64,000 nucleotides of DNA, taken from Paulinella micropora (lineage: Eukaryota; Cercozoa; Imbricatea; Euglyphida). The stretch is from the NCBI GenBank assembly GCA_009731375.1, contig BJOX01000154.1:628842-692841 (forward strand). Reading direction: 5' to 3'. Each line of letters opens with the position of its first letter. The first letter of the stretch is position 1. Shown one piece after another: positions 1-27,090 of the stretch. The notes below the pieces were generated by a model that was not told the origin of the DNA, did no database searches, and saw only the letters and a list, made by a program, of their open reading frames with translations. Position numbers and translations under genes: made by a program.

Positions 1-210
1 ACATACATACATACATACACACAAACATACATACATACATACATACATACATACATACATACATACATGCATGCATGCATGCATGCATGCATGCATACAT
101 ACATACATACATACATACATACATACATACATGCATACATACATGCATACATGCATACATACATACATACATACATACATACATACAGACATATACAAAT
201 ACATTCGACC
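1..210. repeat. (CATA)n microsatellite at window start
   Basis: Almost pure CATA repeat with CATGCATG interruptions. Translations of this stretch (HTYIHTYI type) are repeat artefacts, and no gene is supported here. Confidence 0.95.
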
Positions 211-264
211 AGGAGGACAAGGGGAAAGACGAGCAGGACTTGCGGGTTGACAGTGAAGCAGAGC

Positions 265-325
<61 letters not shown>

Positions 326-372
326 GTAATAATAATAATGATAATAATAATAGTAATAATAATAATAATAAC

Positions 373-409
<37 letters not shown>

Positions 410-410
410 G

Positions 411-444
<34 letters not shown>

Positions 445-515
445 AATAGTAGAGTAATAATGATAATAATAATAATAATAATAATAACAACAATAATAAT
501 AATAATAATAATAAT

Positions 516-549
<34 letters not shown>

Positions 550-605
550 GCAATGTATGCTGCCGAAAGATGAGCAGGACTTGCTGGGCGATAGTGAAGC
601 AGAGC

Positions 606-663
<58 letters not shown>

Positions 664-827
664 ACAATTGCAACAACAACAATAACAGCAGCAGCAGCAG
701 GAACAGCAACAACAGCAACAACAGCAGCAGCAGCAGCAACAACAACAACAACACCATAATCATCAACACCATCATCATCATTATATCATCATCAATTATC
801 ATCATCATCATCAATATCAAGAACGTC

Positions 828-872
<45 letters not shown>

Positions 873-1024
873 ATATGCAGGACATGAGTCGGAAAGTCGA
901 GCAGGGCTTGCTGAGGCGGCGAGAGTGAAGAGAGGAGACATCACAACAAGAACATCATCATCATCATCATCATCATCAACAACAACAACAACAATAACAA
1001 CAACAACAAGAAGAATGCATGTAG
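211..1024 (+). repeat. three degenerate echoes of cyclin exon 1 within AAT/CAA microsatellite
   Basis: Copies at about 211-268, 554-606 and 875-930 repeat the text of the exon at 1028-1085 (core CCGAAAGACGAGCAGGACTT) with substitutions. The first two run into AATAAT or CAACAA arrays where the full copy has its GT donor. The third runs into a purine-rich stretch (agagagga) with no donor. The arrays could have grown from the exon's own GAGCAA end. The first-position copies have lost the donor, so they are probably not used. Between the copies there are only AAT, CAA, CAG and CAT trinucleotide arrays. Confidence 0.8.
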
Positions 1025-1027
1025 GAC

Positions 1028-8113
<7,086 letters not shown>

Positions 8114-8175
<62 letters not shown>

Positions 8176-8176
8176 C

Positions 8177-8252
<76 letters not shown>

Positions 8253-8275
8253 CGTAGTCGTAGTCGTAGTAGGTA
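8114..8275. repeat. (TAG)n array supplying the cyclin stop codon
   Basis: About 50 TAG units start exactly at the cyclin stop. Beyond it, 8280-8480 has no recognisable gene. Confidence 0.9.
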
Positions 8276-8489
8276 GTAGCAGTAGTTGAAGTGGTGAAGT
8301 TGGCAGTAGGTGTAGTTCTATGAACTGATGCCAGCTCTTTTCCTGAAACCCTCTCCTTTCGTAGCAAATCACAAGGCCGTAGCACATCTAGTGTTTCGGC
8401 TTGTTTTGAGAAAAAGCTTGTTTTGAGAAAAGTGTCCTGTGATGACCCCGCAGGGGCTTGCCATAGTAGCGTTCTTGTACCTAGAGGTA

Positions 8490-8787
8490 CATACATACAT
8501 ACATACATACACATACATACATACACATACATACACATACATACATACATACATACATACATACACATGCATGCATATGTACATACATACATACATAAAT
8601 GCATGCATACATGCATGCATACATGCATACATACATACATTTATATAGTCCGAATAAAAAAATTTGTGCGCTGTCTAGTCATGAATGCGACATACATACA
8701 CACATACATACATACATACATACATACATACATACATACATACATGACTCTAAGGCCCTGAGTTGGCTTTGAGTTGGCATAAGTGGA

Positions 8788-8862
<75 letters not shown>

Positions 8863-8878
8863 GGAGAGACAAAGAGCG

Positions 8879-8936
<58 letters not shown>

Positions 8937-9050
8937 GGGGAATGATGTAGATAGATTCGCGAAAAGATACTTATAGAAAGTAGACAGAAAGACAGACAGA
9001 CAGACAGACAGACAGACACACACACACACACACACACACACCGACGGGTA
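8490..9050. repeat. (CATA)n, (GA)n and (CA)n arrays
   Basis: CATA arrays at 8490-8645 and 8691-8745, GA arrays at 8793-8935, and GACA/CA arrays at 8985-9040. The unique stretch 9050-9240 shows nothing recognisable. Confidence 0.95.
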
Positions 9051-9257
9051 GATAGATAGATATCTGTATAACTGCTTTGTCTAGTTGCCCGCTTTGAAGT
9101 CTCAGATACAAATTTCTATTGTGTTTAATTTCTATGTGTTTATAGCATACTTGTATTTATTTATTCTTTAAATCTTAATACATGTAGCTTCCTTAGATAT
9201 CATGTAGATATCAAAATACATGTAGTTTTTGTTTGGAATACGAGTGGCCAGGGTTTT

Positions 9258-9300
9258 TCAATAAACTTTCAGTTGGCGATGCAAAGCGGTCGTAGCGGAG

Positions 9301-9386
<86 letters not shown>

Positions 9387-9855
9387 TGTGTGCTCCGGTC
9401 TCCCACCTTGCCCTTCCGCTGCACACAAGCAGAGCAGATCGTGGGAAGTGTCTACAGTGATCAGCTGTAGGCACCGTGACGGCAATTTGAAATGCGCGCT
9501 TTCCTGTAAGGGGTCACTTAAGGTAGACCCCAACACCCCTTGAACGAAGGTCTTCGTCTGTGATCCGTTAGCACAGAAACGCTCCAAGGCCCATAACCCA
9601 ATGGACAAAAACCCTCGCAATTTCTTCCCGTCTTCAACCGGCACTCGGGGCGTCCGCCGGGAGTGTGTTCTTGTTATCGATCTTTCTTCTCCTTGCTTTT
9701 TCCTCACATGCTTTCGGAGCTTCTCGTCTTTGGTGAGATCTTTCCAGTTGTCTGGCTTCGCTATCTTCTGTTCTGGCCCGGGTGTGTTCAAGTGCTGCCT
9801 CTCGCTCTCTGTCACAGTGATGCTGTTTGTTTCATGGCGGCCGGGATCATCGTCA
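9258..9855 (-). CDS. unidentified ORF, possibly mobile-element derived
   Basis: An open frame of about 190 codons on the minus strand, with no ATG near its 5' end. A TGA lies just upstream, so the frame opens near 9870. The first two thirds are charged (DDDPGRHE, LTKDEKLRKHVRKKQGEE); the end runs into a (CAG)n then (CT)n array as poly-Ala and Leu-Ser. I do not recognise it. Directly upstream, about 9995-10160, another minus-strand frame (LLLYQTEEYAYGMNTTLG, then MFHDAFKDHKAAKLNGTV) is open for about 55 codons before a TGA. The two could be parts of one decayed gene or element. Confidence 0.3.
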
Positions 9856-9994
9856 TTCTCATGAGGCTGGTGTGGCAGTCAATCTCATGCAGTTCAAGTC
9901 TAGGTCACGAGTCTTCCCATGATAAATTCTTCTGCTCTTCTCATGCGATCTCTATCGTAACCGTACCGTTAAGCTTCGCTGCTTTGTGGTCTTT

Positions 9995-10160
9995 GAAAGC
10001 ATCATGAAACATATTTCCGAGAGTGGTATTCATACCATACGCGTATTCCTCTGTCTGATACAATAATAACAACTCAGGCTGCAAATCTTTCTGGTTTCCG
10101 CTCAACGTGACACTGGTGTGTGTGACATCAGTTACCTCATGTTACTTGCATGATGCAAAA
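9995..10160 (-). pseudogene. unidentified coding fragment
   Basis: About 55 codons without a stop, with protein-like composition (QTEEYAYGMNTTLGNMFHD). It is bounded by TAA upstream and TGA downstream, with no convincing splice sites. It may belong with the minus-strand ORF at 9258-9855 through a frameshift. The family is not recognised. Confidence 0.25.
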
Positions 10161-10740
10161 AATCGCTTTCCCAGCGGCTCATAACCGTTGATTGGTATTA
10201 ATGTTTAAGTTCCCAGACCCAGTGTTAGGTGACCCTTTGGTAATAATAATTTTTGCTAAAATTTCACGCAAACCCTGCTCAGACTGTTTCCAATTGGTAA
10301 CAAAAAATGTTACCAATTGGTAACAAAAATTACCAATTGGAAACTCCGGGAACTTAGACAATGTTAATACTAATTATCCTGTCACTCACGGACCTATACA
10401 TAACTCGTAGCTTTACACGCCGGTTTGCTGGAAGACTCCGTAAGGAGATGCGATGCTCGATCGATACTTTAATCCGCAAGTAGAATAGCAGAACTGACAA
10501 TTCAGAGGCAGTAACGCAGACCGAATAAAAATGCGCAGTCATAACTGTAACTGTGCACTCAATGATTATTGAGTCAATTCTCAATGCCAATACCGTATGA
10601 TGTCCGTTACGTCCGTTACATTTATTAACTAGAACCGGTCATTCGACTATACGAATAAAATACTCAAGTTTCCCACTGATAAAAGTGACTACTAATGGTA
10701 AACACAAATAACAATCTAACGCAAATATATATATGGTTAT
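10161..10740. other. unique sequence without recognised gene
   Basis: AT-rich and not microsatellite. It contains a small inverted motif around 10289-10342 (TTACCAATTGGTAA repeated). No coding signal was recognised. Confidence 0.5.
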
Positions 10741-10749
10741 GCACTGAAG

Positions 10750-10870
10750 CATCACGGGCGGTTGGGTAGAGCGGATAAACGCACGCTAGTCACTGGAAGT
10801 GTTGTGTAAACTACCAGGCTCAACCATCTTGCGCAAGGTTCGATAGCGCTGGTCTCGATGTACATGCTGA
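10750..10870 (+). repeat. possible tRNA-like / SINE sequence
   Basis: A stretch GGGTAGAGCGGATAAACGC resembles a pol III A box. About 75 nt on, AAGGTTCGATAGC resembles a B box. I could not fold a clean cloverleaf by eye, and the spacing suits a long-variable-arm tRNA or a tRNA-derived SINE head. This is a weak call. Confidence 0.25.
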
Positions 10871-11119
10871 CGCGTGTTTCCTAGAACACGCGTGCCACAA
10901 CTCAACATCTACCCCGCCCCCCCCACCTTCCCATTAAAGTTCTCCCCTGGTTCGCCCCTGTTTTTACTTATGTGCACCTTCTTGCATGCCTCCTTTACGC
11001 AAGCACTGTTTTAATAAAATACTTCCTAAAGCTCTACGAAGAGCAAGCGTTGAAGGCTTCAATTAATCAAAGTAGTTCAGTGGGAAAATGTCTAAACTTG
11101 AGAAGTCAAATTGTTTTTG

Positions 11120-11168
11120 GGCGATCAAACTTGACAGATTTGCCACTTGCATGTCATCAGCAACATTG
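11120..11168 (+). repeat. foldback repeat, right arm
   Basis: The text 'gatcaaacttgacagatttgccacttg' followed by 'catgtcatcagcaacattg' is shared with the right arm of the foldback copy ending near 11697. Only one arm is recognisable here. Confidence 0.6.
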
Positions 11169-11189
11169 TACTACTGAGTAATTATTACT

Positions 11190-11385
11190 AAGGACATTCA
11201 CGCGGCAAGAAGCAAAACAACCCAACTTCAAACTCATTTTTCTCAACCAATATTTTGAGATACGACAATGCAGAGCACACAGTTGAAAAGCTCTTGTCCT
11301 GAGCTTTCAAATGATAGCTTCAGCATTGTCATATCACTGTGATTGATGGAGAAAGATGAGATCAAAGTTGGTGGGTTTTGTCTCT
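11190..11385. repeat. foldback (inverted-repeat) element copy 1
   Basis: The left arm, reading 'aacttcaaactcatttttctcaaccaatattttgagatac', is the reverse complement of the right arm 'tcactgtgattgatggagaaagatgagatcaaagttg', with a central near-palindrome around AAAGCTCTTGTCCTGAGCTTT. It is non-coding and MITE-like. Relatives lie at 11471-11700, 35118-35165 and 39545-39616 plus 50001-50150. Confidence 0.7.
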
Positions 11386-11400
11386 TGGAAGTATTTGCTG

Positions 11401-11460
11401 CTAAGGCTCGTTACCCCTAGCCTGGCGGTAGGCGGGGTCGTTGGCCCATTTCTGGTGGTT
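11401..11460 (-). pseudogene. echo of the terminal exon at 11704-11763
   Basis: Reads ...[18 protein letters not shown] then TAG on the minus strand, against [18 protein letters not shown] then TAA at 11704-11763. The frame is intact, but this copy lacks the AG acceptor. Confidence 0.6.
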
Positions 11461-11470
11461 CTAATATTGA

Positions 11471-11700
11471 CTAAAAATATTCAAGTGGCAAAACTGTCAA
11501 CCTTTGACCTCATTGTCCTCAACCACTATTTGAGATACAAAACTGCTCAAAACTGCTCAGGACGTCATTTGAAAGCCCTTGTCGTGAGCCTTCAAAGGAC
11601 GGCGGTAAAATTATCATAGCACTTTGATCGATGGAGAACGATGAGATCAAAGTTGACAGATGTTGCCACGTACCTTGCAGGTCATCAGCAACATTGATAG
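11471..11700. repeat. foldback element copy 2
   Basis: Same arms as copy 1: left 'cctttgacctcattgtcctcaaccac', right 'gatcgatggagaacgatgagatcaaagttg'. It lies between the two copies of the minus-strand terminal exon, so element and exon appear to have been duplicated together. Confidence 0.65.
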
Positions 11701-11703
11701 TGC

Positions 11704-11763
11704 TTAAGCCTTGTTGCCCTTAGCCTGGCGGTAGGCGGGGTCGTTGGCCCATTTCTGGTAGTC
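11704..11763 (-). CDS. terminal exon of an unidentified minus-strand gene
   Basis: GTTGCAG acceptor followed by 19 codons ([19 protein letters not shown]) and TAA. The reading is clean and the copy at 11401-11460 preserves it, so it looks like a real C-terminus. Upstream exons were not identified with confidence. The stretch 12000-12290 has open frames on both strands (minus: [20 protein letters not shown]) that could contribute. The family is not recognised. Confidence 0.45.
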   Translation of the reverse strand, partial: DYQKWANDPAYRQAKGNKA

Positions 11764-11784
11764 CTGCAACACAACCAACAACAA

Positions 11785-11945
<161 letters not shown>

Positions 11946-12272
11946 TGTTTATCTAGGAGCGTCGCGTAGCCAAAGGCCATAGGCGTCCTACCAGGAGGCA
12001 TCCTCCGCTCAGGCCTGCCTTCGCCTTCCTGGCTCCCTCATAGCCAATGGCCAGCGGAGGGATCCACTTACCAAGCACGAAGTGCAGGGTAAGTACCTTT
12101 TATGAGCGAACTCAAAGGAAACACCCAACTCCAAAGCTACCCATGGTGCAGCATTGCGAGGTAGCCAACTGGCATGTGGTGCAGTTTGCTCTAGGAGGGT
12201 TGGTCTTCATCGCTAATGTCCCGCCCCCTCGGCCCATTTTTTCTTACATCGAGGTGAGGGACGACCTCTGGG

Positions 12273-12347
<75 letters not shown>

Positions 12348-12379
12348 GAGAGATGTCGCAAAAAGATAGATAGATGAGA

Positions 12380-12687
12380 TGTCGCAAAGGAATGTAGTCC
12401 TTGCAAAGGAACGCAGTTTCACATCAAACAATAATTTGTGTACTGTGCATGTGTCCGGGATGGGAATCACGGGTAGACTGTGTTCTGGAAAAAGAAGAGG
12501 AGGAAGGACGTTGAAGAAAAAGGCAATCTAGGAATGGAGAGTGGGAGGATAAGGAAGAAGAGAAAGAAAAGGAAGCCGTTAGTCCAAGTGTTTTGAGCAC
12601 CGTAAGCTTGCGCAAGCTACAATGATGACATTGTATGAGGCCTAAACCCCCGCAGGGACCTAGCCCGGGCTATGCAACACTGGACGG
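12380..12687. other. unique sequence, nothing recognised
   Basis: Purine-rich on the + strand, with only short open frames of no clear character. Confidence 0.4.
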
Positions 12688-13040
12688 CTATGATGGAATG
12701 CAGTCACCAATACGGACTAGAGGAAGATTAGTCCAATTTTTGACTGCACAGGAGCGATAAATCGCAAAAGAGCAACGAGCTACGCAGGAGGATAGCTTGA
12801 AGCAAAGGGATTTGGATTGGGGATGGGAAAAACCCAAGGCGCGGAAACATCGATGAACAGAGAACGATACCATGCCGCGAGCCCCGCATTCGATTGGTCG
12901 AAGGTGGCAGGTCCATCCGTTGTCCTCGATTTGAGATTTGAGCTCGTTGTATCGGTTGGTCTTGTATGCTCGTGCGTCAAGGATGTTTTCCTCGACCGGG
13001 CACGTTAGCTCGATCAGAATACATATCTTGGTAGACAGTG
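12688..13040 (-). mobile_element. LINE C-terminal coding remnant
   Basis: The minus-strand frame opens at the gap edge and reads ILIELTCPVEENI, then RYNELKSQIEDNGW, CHLRPIECGARGMV and VHRCFRALGF. This is the distal C-terminal region found in many invertebrate and protist non-LTR retrotransposon ORFs (E-L-T-x-P-x-E-E-N-I, then Y-x-E-L, then P-x-E-x-G-x-R-G). The frame continues to a stop at 12688 with no further recognisable motif. RT and endonuclease parts are absent. An assembly gap truncates the upstream side. Confidence 0.75.
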
Positions 13041-13101
13041 NNNNNNNNNNNNNNNNNNNNNNNNNNNNNNNNNNNNNNNNNNNNNNNNNNNNNNNNNNNN
13101 N
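13041..13101. other. assembly gap
   Basis: 61 N between a LINE remnant and a copy of the 155-bp GATA-flanked repeat. Confidence 0.99.
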
Positions 13102-13262
13102 GATGAAATATCGACTAATGTCAGAAAAAAGGAGCTTCTGATTTCGTCAACCAGGAAGTCTGTGGGTAAAGTATTAACCCGATGCCCAGCTAAGCCGTGA
13201 TGTTTGCACGGAAGGGACTGATACAGGCAATACCAAAGCTCCCTAGTACCAGGCGGGGCCAG
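13102..13262 (-). mobile_element. 155-bp GATA-flanked repeat, copy A
   Basis: Shares 'aaatatcgactaatgtcagaaaa' through 'ctccctagtaccaggcg' with 13333-13487 and 55893-56052, almost identical. All three start at the same place next to GATA, while the other end varies (copy C extends about 200 bp further). A common end next to a tetranucleotide tail is the pattern of 5'-truncated retroposons read on the minus strand. Confidence 0.7.
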
Positions 13263-13273
13263 GAGATAGATAG

Positions 13274-13304
<31 letters not shown>

Positions 13305-13332
13305 GATAAATAGATAGATAGATAGATATAGA

Positions 13333-13487
13333 TAATGAAATATCGACTAATGTCAGAAAAGAGGAGCTTCTGATTTCGTCAACCAGGAAGTCTGTGGGTA
13401 AAGTATTAACCCGATGCCCAGCTAAGCCGTGATGTTTGCACGGAAGGGACTGATATAGGCAATACCAAAGCTCCCTAGTACCAGGCG
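13333..13487 (-). mobile_element. 155-bp GATA-flanked repeat, copy B
   Basis: Differs from copy A at about three positions. A 10-N gap (13488-13497) and then GATA follow it. It lies 70 bp from copy A, separated by GATA, so A and B may be a tandem duplication. Confidence 0.7.
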
Positions 13488-13499
13488 NNNNNNNNNNTA

Positions 13500-13600
13500 C
13501 AGATAGATATAGATAGATAGATAGATATGTAGATAGATATGTAGAAATATAGAAAGATAGATAGATAGATATTTGGATCGATGGAGGGATAGATAGATAG

Positions 13601-13652
<52 letters not shown>

Positions 13653-13906
13653 CAAGTACCCTAGCTAGTGCTTTGATATGTCCAACTTGAATCGACTGGA
13701 ACGACGAGACCTAAATACATATGTATGTATGTGTGTATGTGTGTATGTATGTATGTATGCATGCATGTGTGTATGTATGTGTGTGTATGTATGTATGTAT
13801 GTATGTGTGTATGTATGTATGTATGTATGTAATACCATCAGGCTGTGTATGTATGTATGTATGTATGTATGTGTGTGTATGTATGTATGTATGCATGTAT
13901 CTATCT

Positions 13907-13977
<71 letters not shown>
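13500..13977. repeat. GATA, GTAT and TATC arrays
   Basis: GATA at 13500-13650, (GTAT)n at 13718-13895, then (TATC)n at 13896-13980. The unique stretch 13651-13715 is too short to assign. Confidence 0.9.
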
Positions 13978-13981
<4 letters not shown>

Positions 13982-14289
13982 CCTGGGCTCGCCTCATCGG
14001 AACCCGTAATCCCCGTTTAATCTCTTGGGTCATCAACGCAAGCACAAACTCGGTTATTACCCCCGATCTTAGACGTCTGTGGGGAATCATTCCCAACAAC
14101 AAGTGTGCCCTCTGTTCTGGTCAAGCACATCTATGCCACATCCTCTCCGGTTGCCATGTTGCCCTCAAACAAGGCCGCTATACCTGGCGTCATGACTCTG
14201 TGCTCTGCACTATTGAAGCTCCCCTTCAAAAACACATCGAGAGCCATAACAAACGCTCCCCTATAGACCAAAATGAATCAAAGTCTATG
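13978..14289 (+). mobile_element. LINE zinc-knuckle-like region remnant
   Basis: The + strand frame reads WVINASTNSVITPDLRRLWG, then CALCSGQAHLCHILSGCHVA and LKQGRYTWRHDSVL. The C-x2-C ... H-x3-L-x-x-C pattern followed by QGRYTWRHDSVL is the conserved region after the RT domain in a widespread group of non-LTR retrotransposons. It normally lies just upstream of the E-L-T-x-P-x-E-E-N-I region, which here is on the other strand at 12688-13040. A (TATC)n array cuts it on the left and a 961-N gap on the right. Confidence 0.8.
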
Positions 14290-15250
14290 NNNNNNNNNNN
14301 NNNNNNNNNNNNNNNNNNNNNNNNNNNNNNNNNNNNNNNNNNNNNNNNNNNNNNNNNNNNNNNNNNNNNNNNNNNNNNNNNNNNNNNNNNNNNNNNNNNN
14401 NNNNNNNNNNNNNNNNNNNNNNNNNNNNNNNNNNNNNNNNNNNNNNNNNNNNNNNNNNNNNNNNNNNNNNNNNNNNNNNNNNNNNNNNNNNNNNNNNNNN
14501 NNNNNNNNNNNNNNNNNNNNNNNNNNNNNNNNNNNNNNNNNNNNNNNNNNNNNNNNNNNNNNNNNNNNNNNNNNNNNNNNNNNNNNNNNNNNNNNNNNNN
14601 NNNNNNNNNNNNNNNNNNNNNNNNNNNNNNNNNNNNNNNNNNNNNNNNNNNNNNNNNNNNNNNNNNNNNNNNNNNNNNNNNNNNNNNNNNNNNNNNNNNN
14701 NNNNNNNNNNNNNNNNNNNNNNNNNNNNNNNNNNNNNNNNNNNNNNNNNNNNNNNNNNNNNNNNNNNNNNNNNNNNNNNNNNNNNNNNNNNNNNNNNNNN
14801 NNNNNNNNNNNNNNNNNNNNNNNNNNNNNNNNNNNNNNNNNNNNNNNNNNNNNNNNNNNNNNNNNNNNNNNNNNNNNNNNNNNNNNNNNNNNNNNNNNNN
14901 NNNNNNNNNNNNNNNNNNNNNNNNNNNNNNNNNNNNNNNNNNNNNNNNNNNNNNNNNNNNNNNNNNNNNNNNNNNNNNNNNNNNNNNNNNNNNNNNNNNN
15001 NNNNNNNNNNNNNNNNNNNNNNNNNNNNNNNNNNNNNNNNNNNNNNNNNNNNNNNNNNNNNNNNNNNNNNNNNNNNNNNNNNNNNNNNNNNNNNNNNNNN
15101 NNNNNNNNNNNNNNNNNNNNNNNNNNNNNNNNNNNNNNNNNNNNNNNNNNNNNNNNNNNNNNNNNNNNNNNNNNNNNNNNNNNNNNNNNNNNNNNNNNNN
15201 NNNNNNNNNNNNNNNNNNNNNNNNNNNNNNNNNNNNNNNNNNNNNNNNNN
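14290..15250. other. assembly gap
   Basis: 961 N. The right side opens into (TATC)n. Confidence 0.99.
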
Positions 15251-15266
15251 ATCTATCAATCTATCA

Positions 15267-15336
<70 letters not shown>

Positions 15337-15425
15337 GTATCTATGTATCTATGTATCTATGTATCTATCTATCTATGTATCTATGTATCTATATATCTAT
15401 ATATCTATGTATCTATGTATCTATG

Positions 15426-15504
<79 letters not shown>

Positions 15505-15559
15505 GTATCTATCCATCCATCCATCCAACCATCCATCCATCTATCTATCTATCTATCTA

Positions 15560-15634
<75 letters not shown>

Positions 15635-15677
15635 GATCTGTCTATCTATCTATCTATCTGTCTATCTGTCTATCTAC

Positions 15678-15740
<63 letters not shown>
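15251..15740. repeat. (TATC)n microsatellite
   Basis: TATC with TATG, CATC and TGTC variants. Confidence 0.95.
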
Positions 15741-15764
15741 ATACCATCAGGTTGGATAGTCCTC

Positions 15765-16048
15765 GCAGGATTTTGGTTGGCACATAGCTGAAAGGAGGAG
15801 GGGGGTCCACCTATTCGTACATACGTATATATGTACGTATTCGTGTATGTATGCATTTTGGTTAGCACATAGCTGAAAGGAGGAGGGGGTGTGTCCACTA
15901 TATGTACATATATATGTATGTATACATGTGTATGCATTTTGGTTGGTACATAGCTAACAGGGGGAGGGGAATCCGCCTGTCCGTATGTGTACATGTATGT
16001 ATATTTGTGCGTATGTATGCATTCTGGTAGGCGCATAGGTAAAAACAG

Positions 16049-16050
<2 letters not shown>
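15765..16050 (-). repeat. four-copy minisatellite containing a splice-acceptor-like core
   Basis: Four copies, about 90 bp apart, of 'ttttggttggcacatagctgaaaggaggagggg' (starts near 15768, 15857, 15936 and 16022). Read on the minus strand, each of the first three is CCTCCTTTCAG followed by CTATGTGCCAACCAAAAT, a polypyrimidine tract, AG and a short exon-like core. These may be acceptor-side echoes of an exon not otherwise recognised; the fourth is degenerate. Confidence 0.55.
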
Positions 16051-16066
<16 letters not shown>

Positions 16067-16081
<15 letters not shown>

Positions 16082-16218
16082 GGGGGGGGTCACNNNNNNN
16101 NNNNNNNNNNNNNNNNNNNNNNNNNNNNNNNNNNNNNNNNNNNNNNNNNNNNNNNNNNNNNNNNNNNNNNNNNNNNNNNNNNNNNNNNNNNNNNGGGGGG
16201 GGGGGGGGGGGGGGGGGG
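16067..16218. other. poly-G / gap / poly-G
   Basis: 101 N (16094-16194) between two G homopolymers. Confidence 0.95.
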
Positions 16219-16331
16219 TTGGGGGTTCCACTTTTATGTATGTATGTAAGTATGTATGTATGTATGTATGCATGTATGTATGTATGTATGTATGTATGTA
16301 TGTATGATAGACATTGACCTGCACGTCTGCA

Positions 16332-25755
<9,424 letters not shown>

Positions 25756-26105
25756 TGCAGATGGCTCAGCGTCCTCTGCACATAGGAGTACATAGGTTAA
25801 ATATGCAAATATATTTCCCAGGCACTGACTAGTGCAAGTAAGATGGAATGGTCTAGCTACATTTTAATAAGAAGCAAGTACTTGAGCAAGTCTTGAGCGT
25901 GAACAAGTATTGCCTGAATACAATTTCTCTGAATATTTTTGCGGAAAGGGCATTGAAATGAACACAAAGAGGATTGAAAATCAGAAAACACACCCAGAGC
26001 TGTGCTTTTCCTCTTGTTGGAAATATTCCTGGTCCGGCGGTACCACTAGCTTACAAACTCAATTGTTGCCATTTTACGGAATTTTGAGTCCTCTGATTTT
26101 GGAGA
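25756..26105. promoter_or_regulatory. presumed bidirectional promoter region
   Basis: 350 bp of ordinary, repeat-free sequence between the ATG of the minus-strand GGCT-like gene (25755) and the ATG of the plus-strand acetyltransferase gene (26106). Being free of microsatellite is exceptional in this window. No specific box is claimed. Confidence 0.5.
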
Positions 26106-26393
26106 ATGGAGCCAGTAGTTTTTTGTTCTTATCTGATGGTTCTGTACCGTTTGGCCGAAGCTTCTGATATAGAGCCCATCATAGCCGCTCATAAGATCTG
26201 CCTTCCCAAGGATGAGGTAGTTTGTGTACGTAGTGCATGTGTGAAAATATTACTGTATCTTTTCTTCTTAGACAAAAAAAAAGAGGGGAGGGATACAAAA
26301 GAAGAAAGGCAAAGAAACACAGGAAATAATCATACGGAAAAAGAGCAGGAAATTATATACATGCATACATACATGCATGCATGCATACATACA

Positions 26394-26425
<32 letters not shown>

Positions 26426-26529
26426 CATACATACATATATACATACATATGTATGACATACATACATACAATGTACATACATACATACATACATACATAC
26501 ATACATACATACATTCATACATACATACA

Positions 26530-26560
<31 letters not shown>

Positions 26561-26677
26561 GTACATATGTATGTAAGTATGTACAAACATACATATGTAC
26601 ATACATACACACATACATACATATGTACATATGTACATGTGTACATACATACATAATGTACATACATACATACTACA

Positions 26678-26708
<31 letters not shown>

Positions 26709-27054
26709 GTACAAGTACATACATATGTACATCATATACATACATACATACATACATATGTACATACATACACACATACATACATACATACATGCAATAC
26801 ATACACACATACATGCATACACATACATACATACATAAATACATACATACATAAATACATAAATACATACATACATACATACATACATACATAAATACAT
26901 ACATACATACATACATACATAATGTAACATTACATACATTCATAATGTACATACATACATACATACATACATACAACATACGTACAACATACATGCACAT
27001 ACATACATACATACATACATACGTACATACATACATACTTACTTACTTACTTTC

Positions 27055-27090
<36 letters not shown>

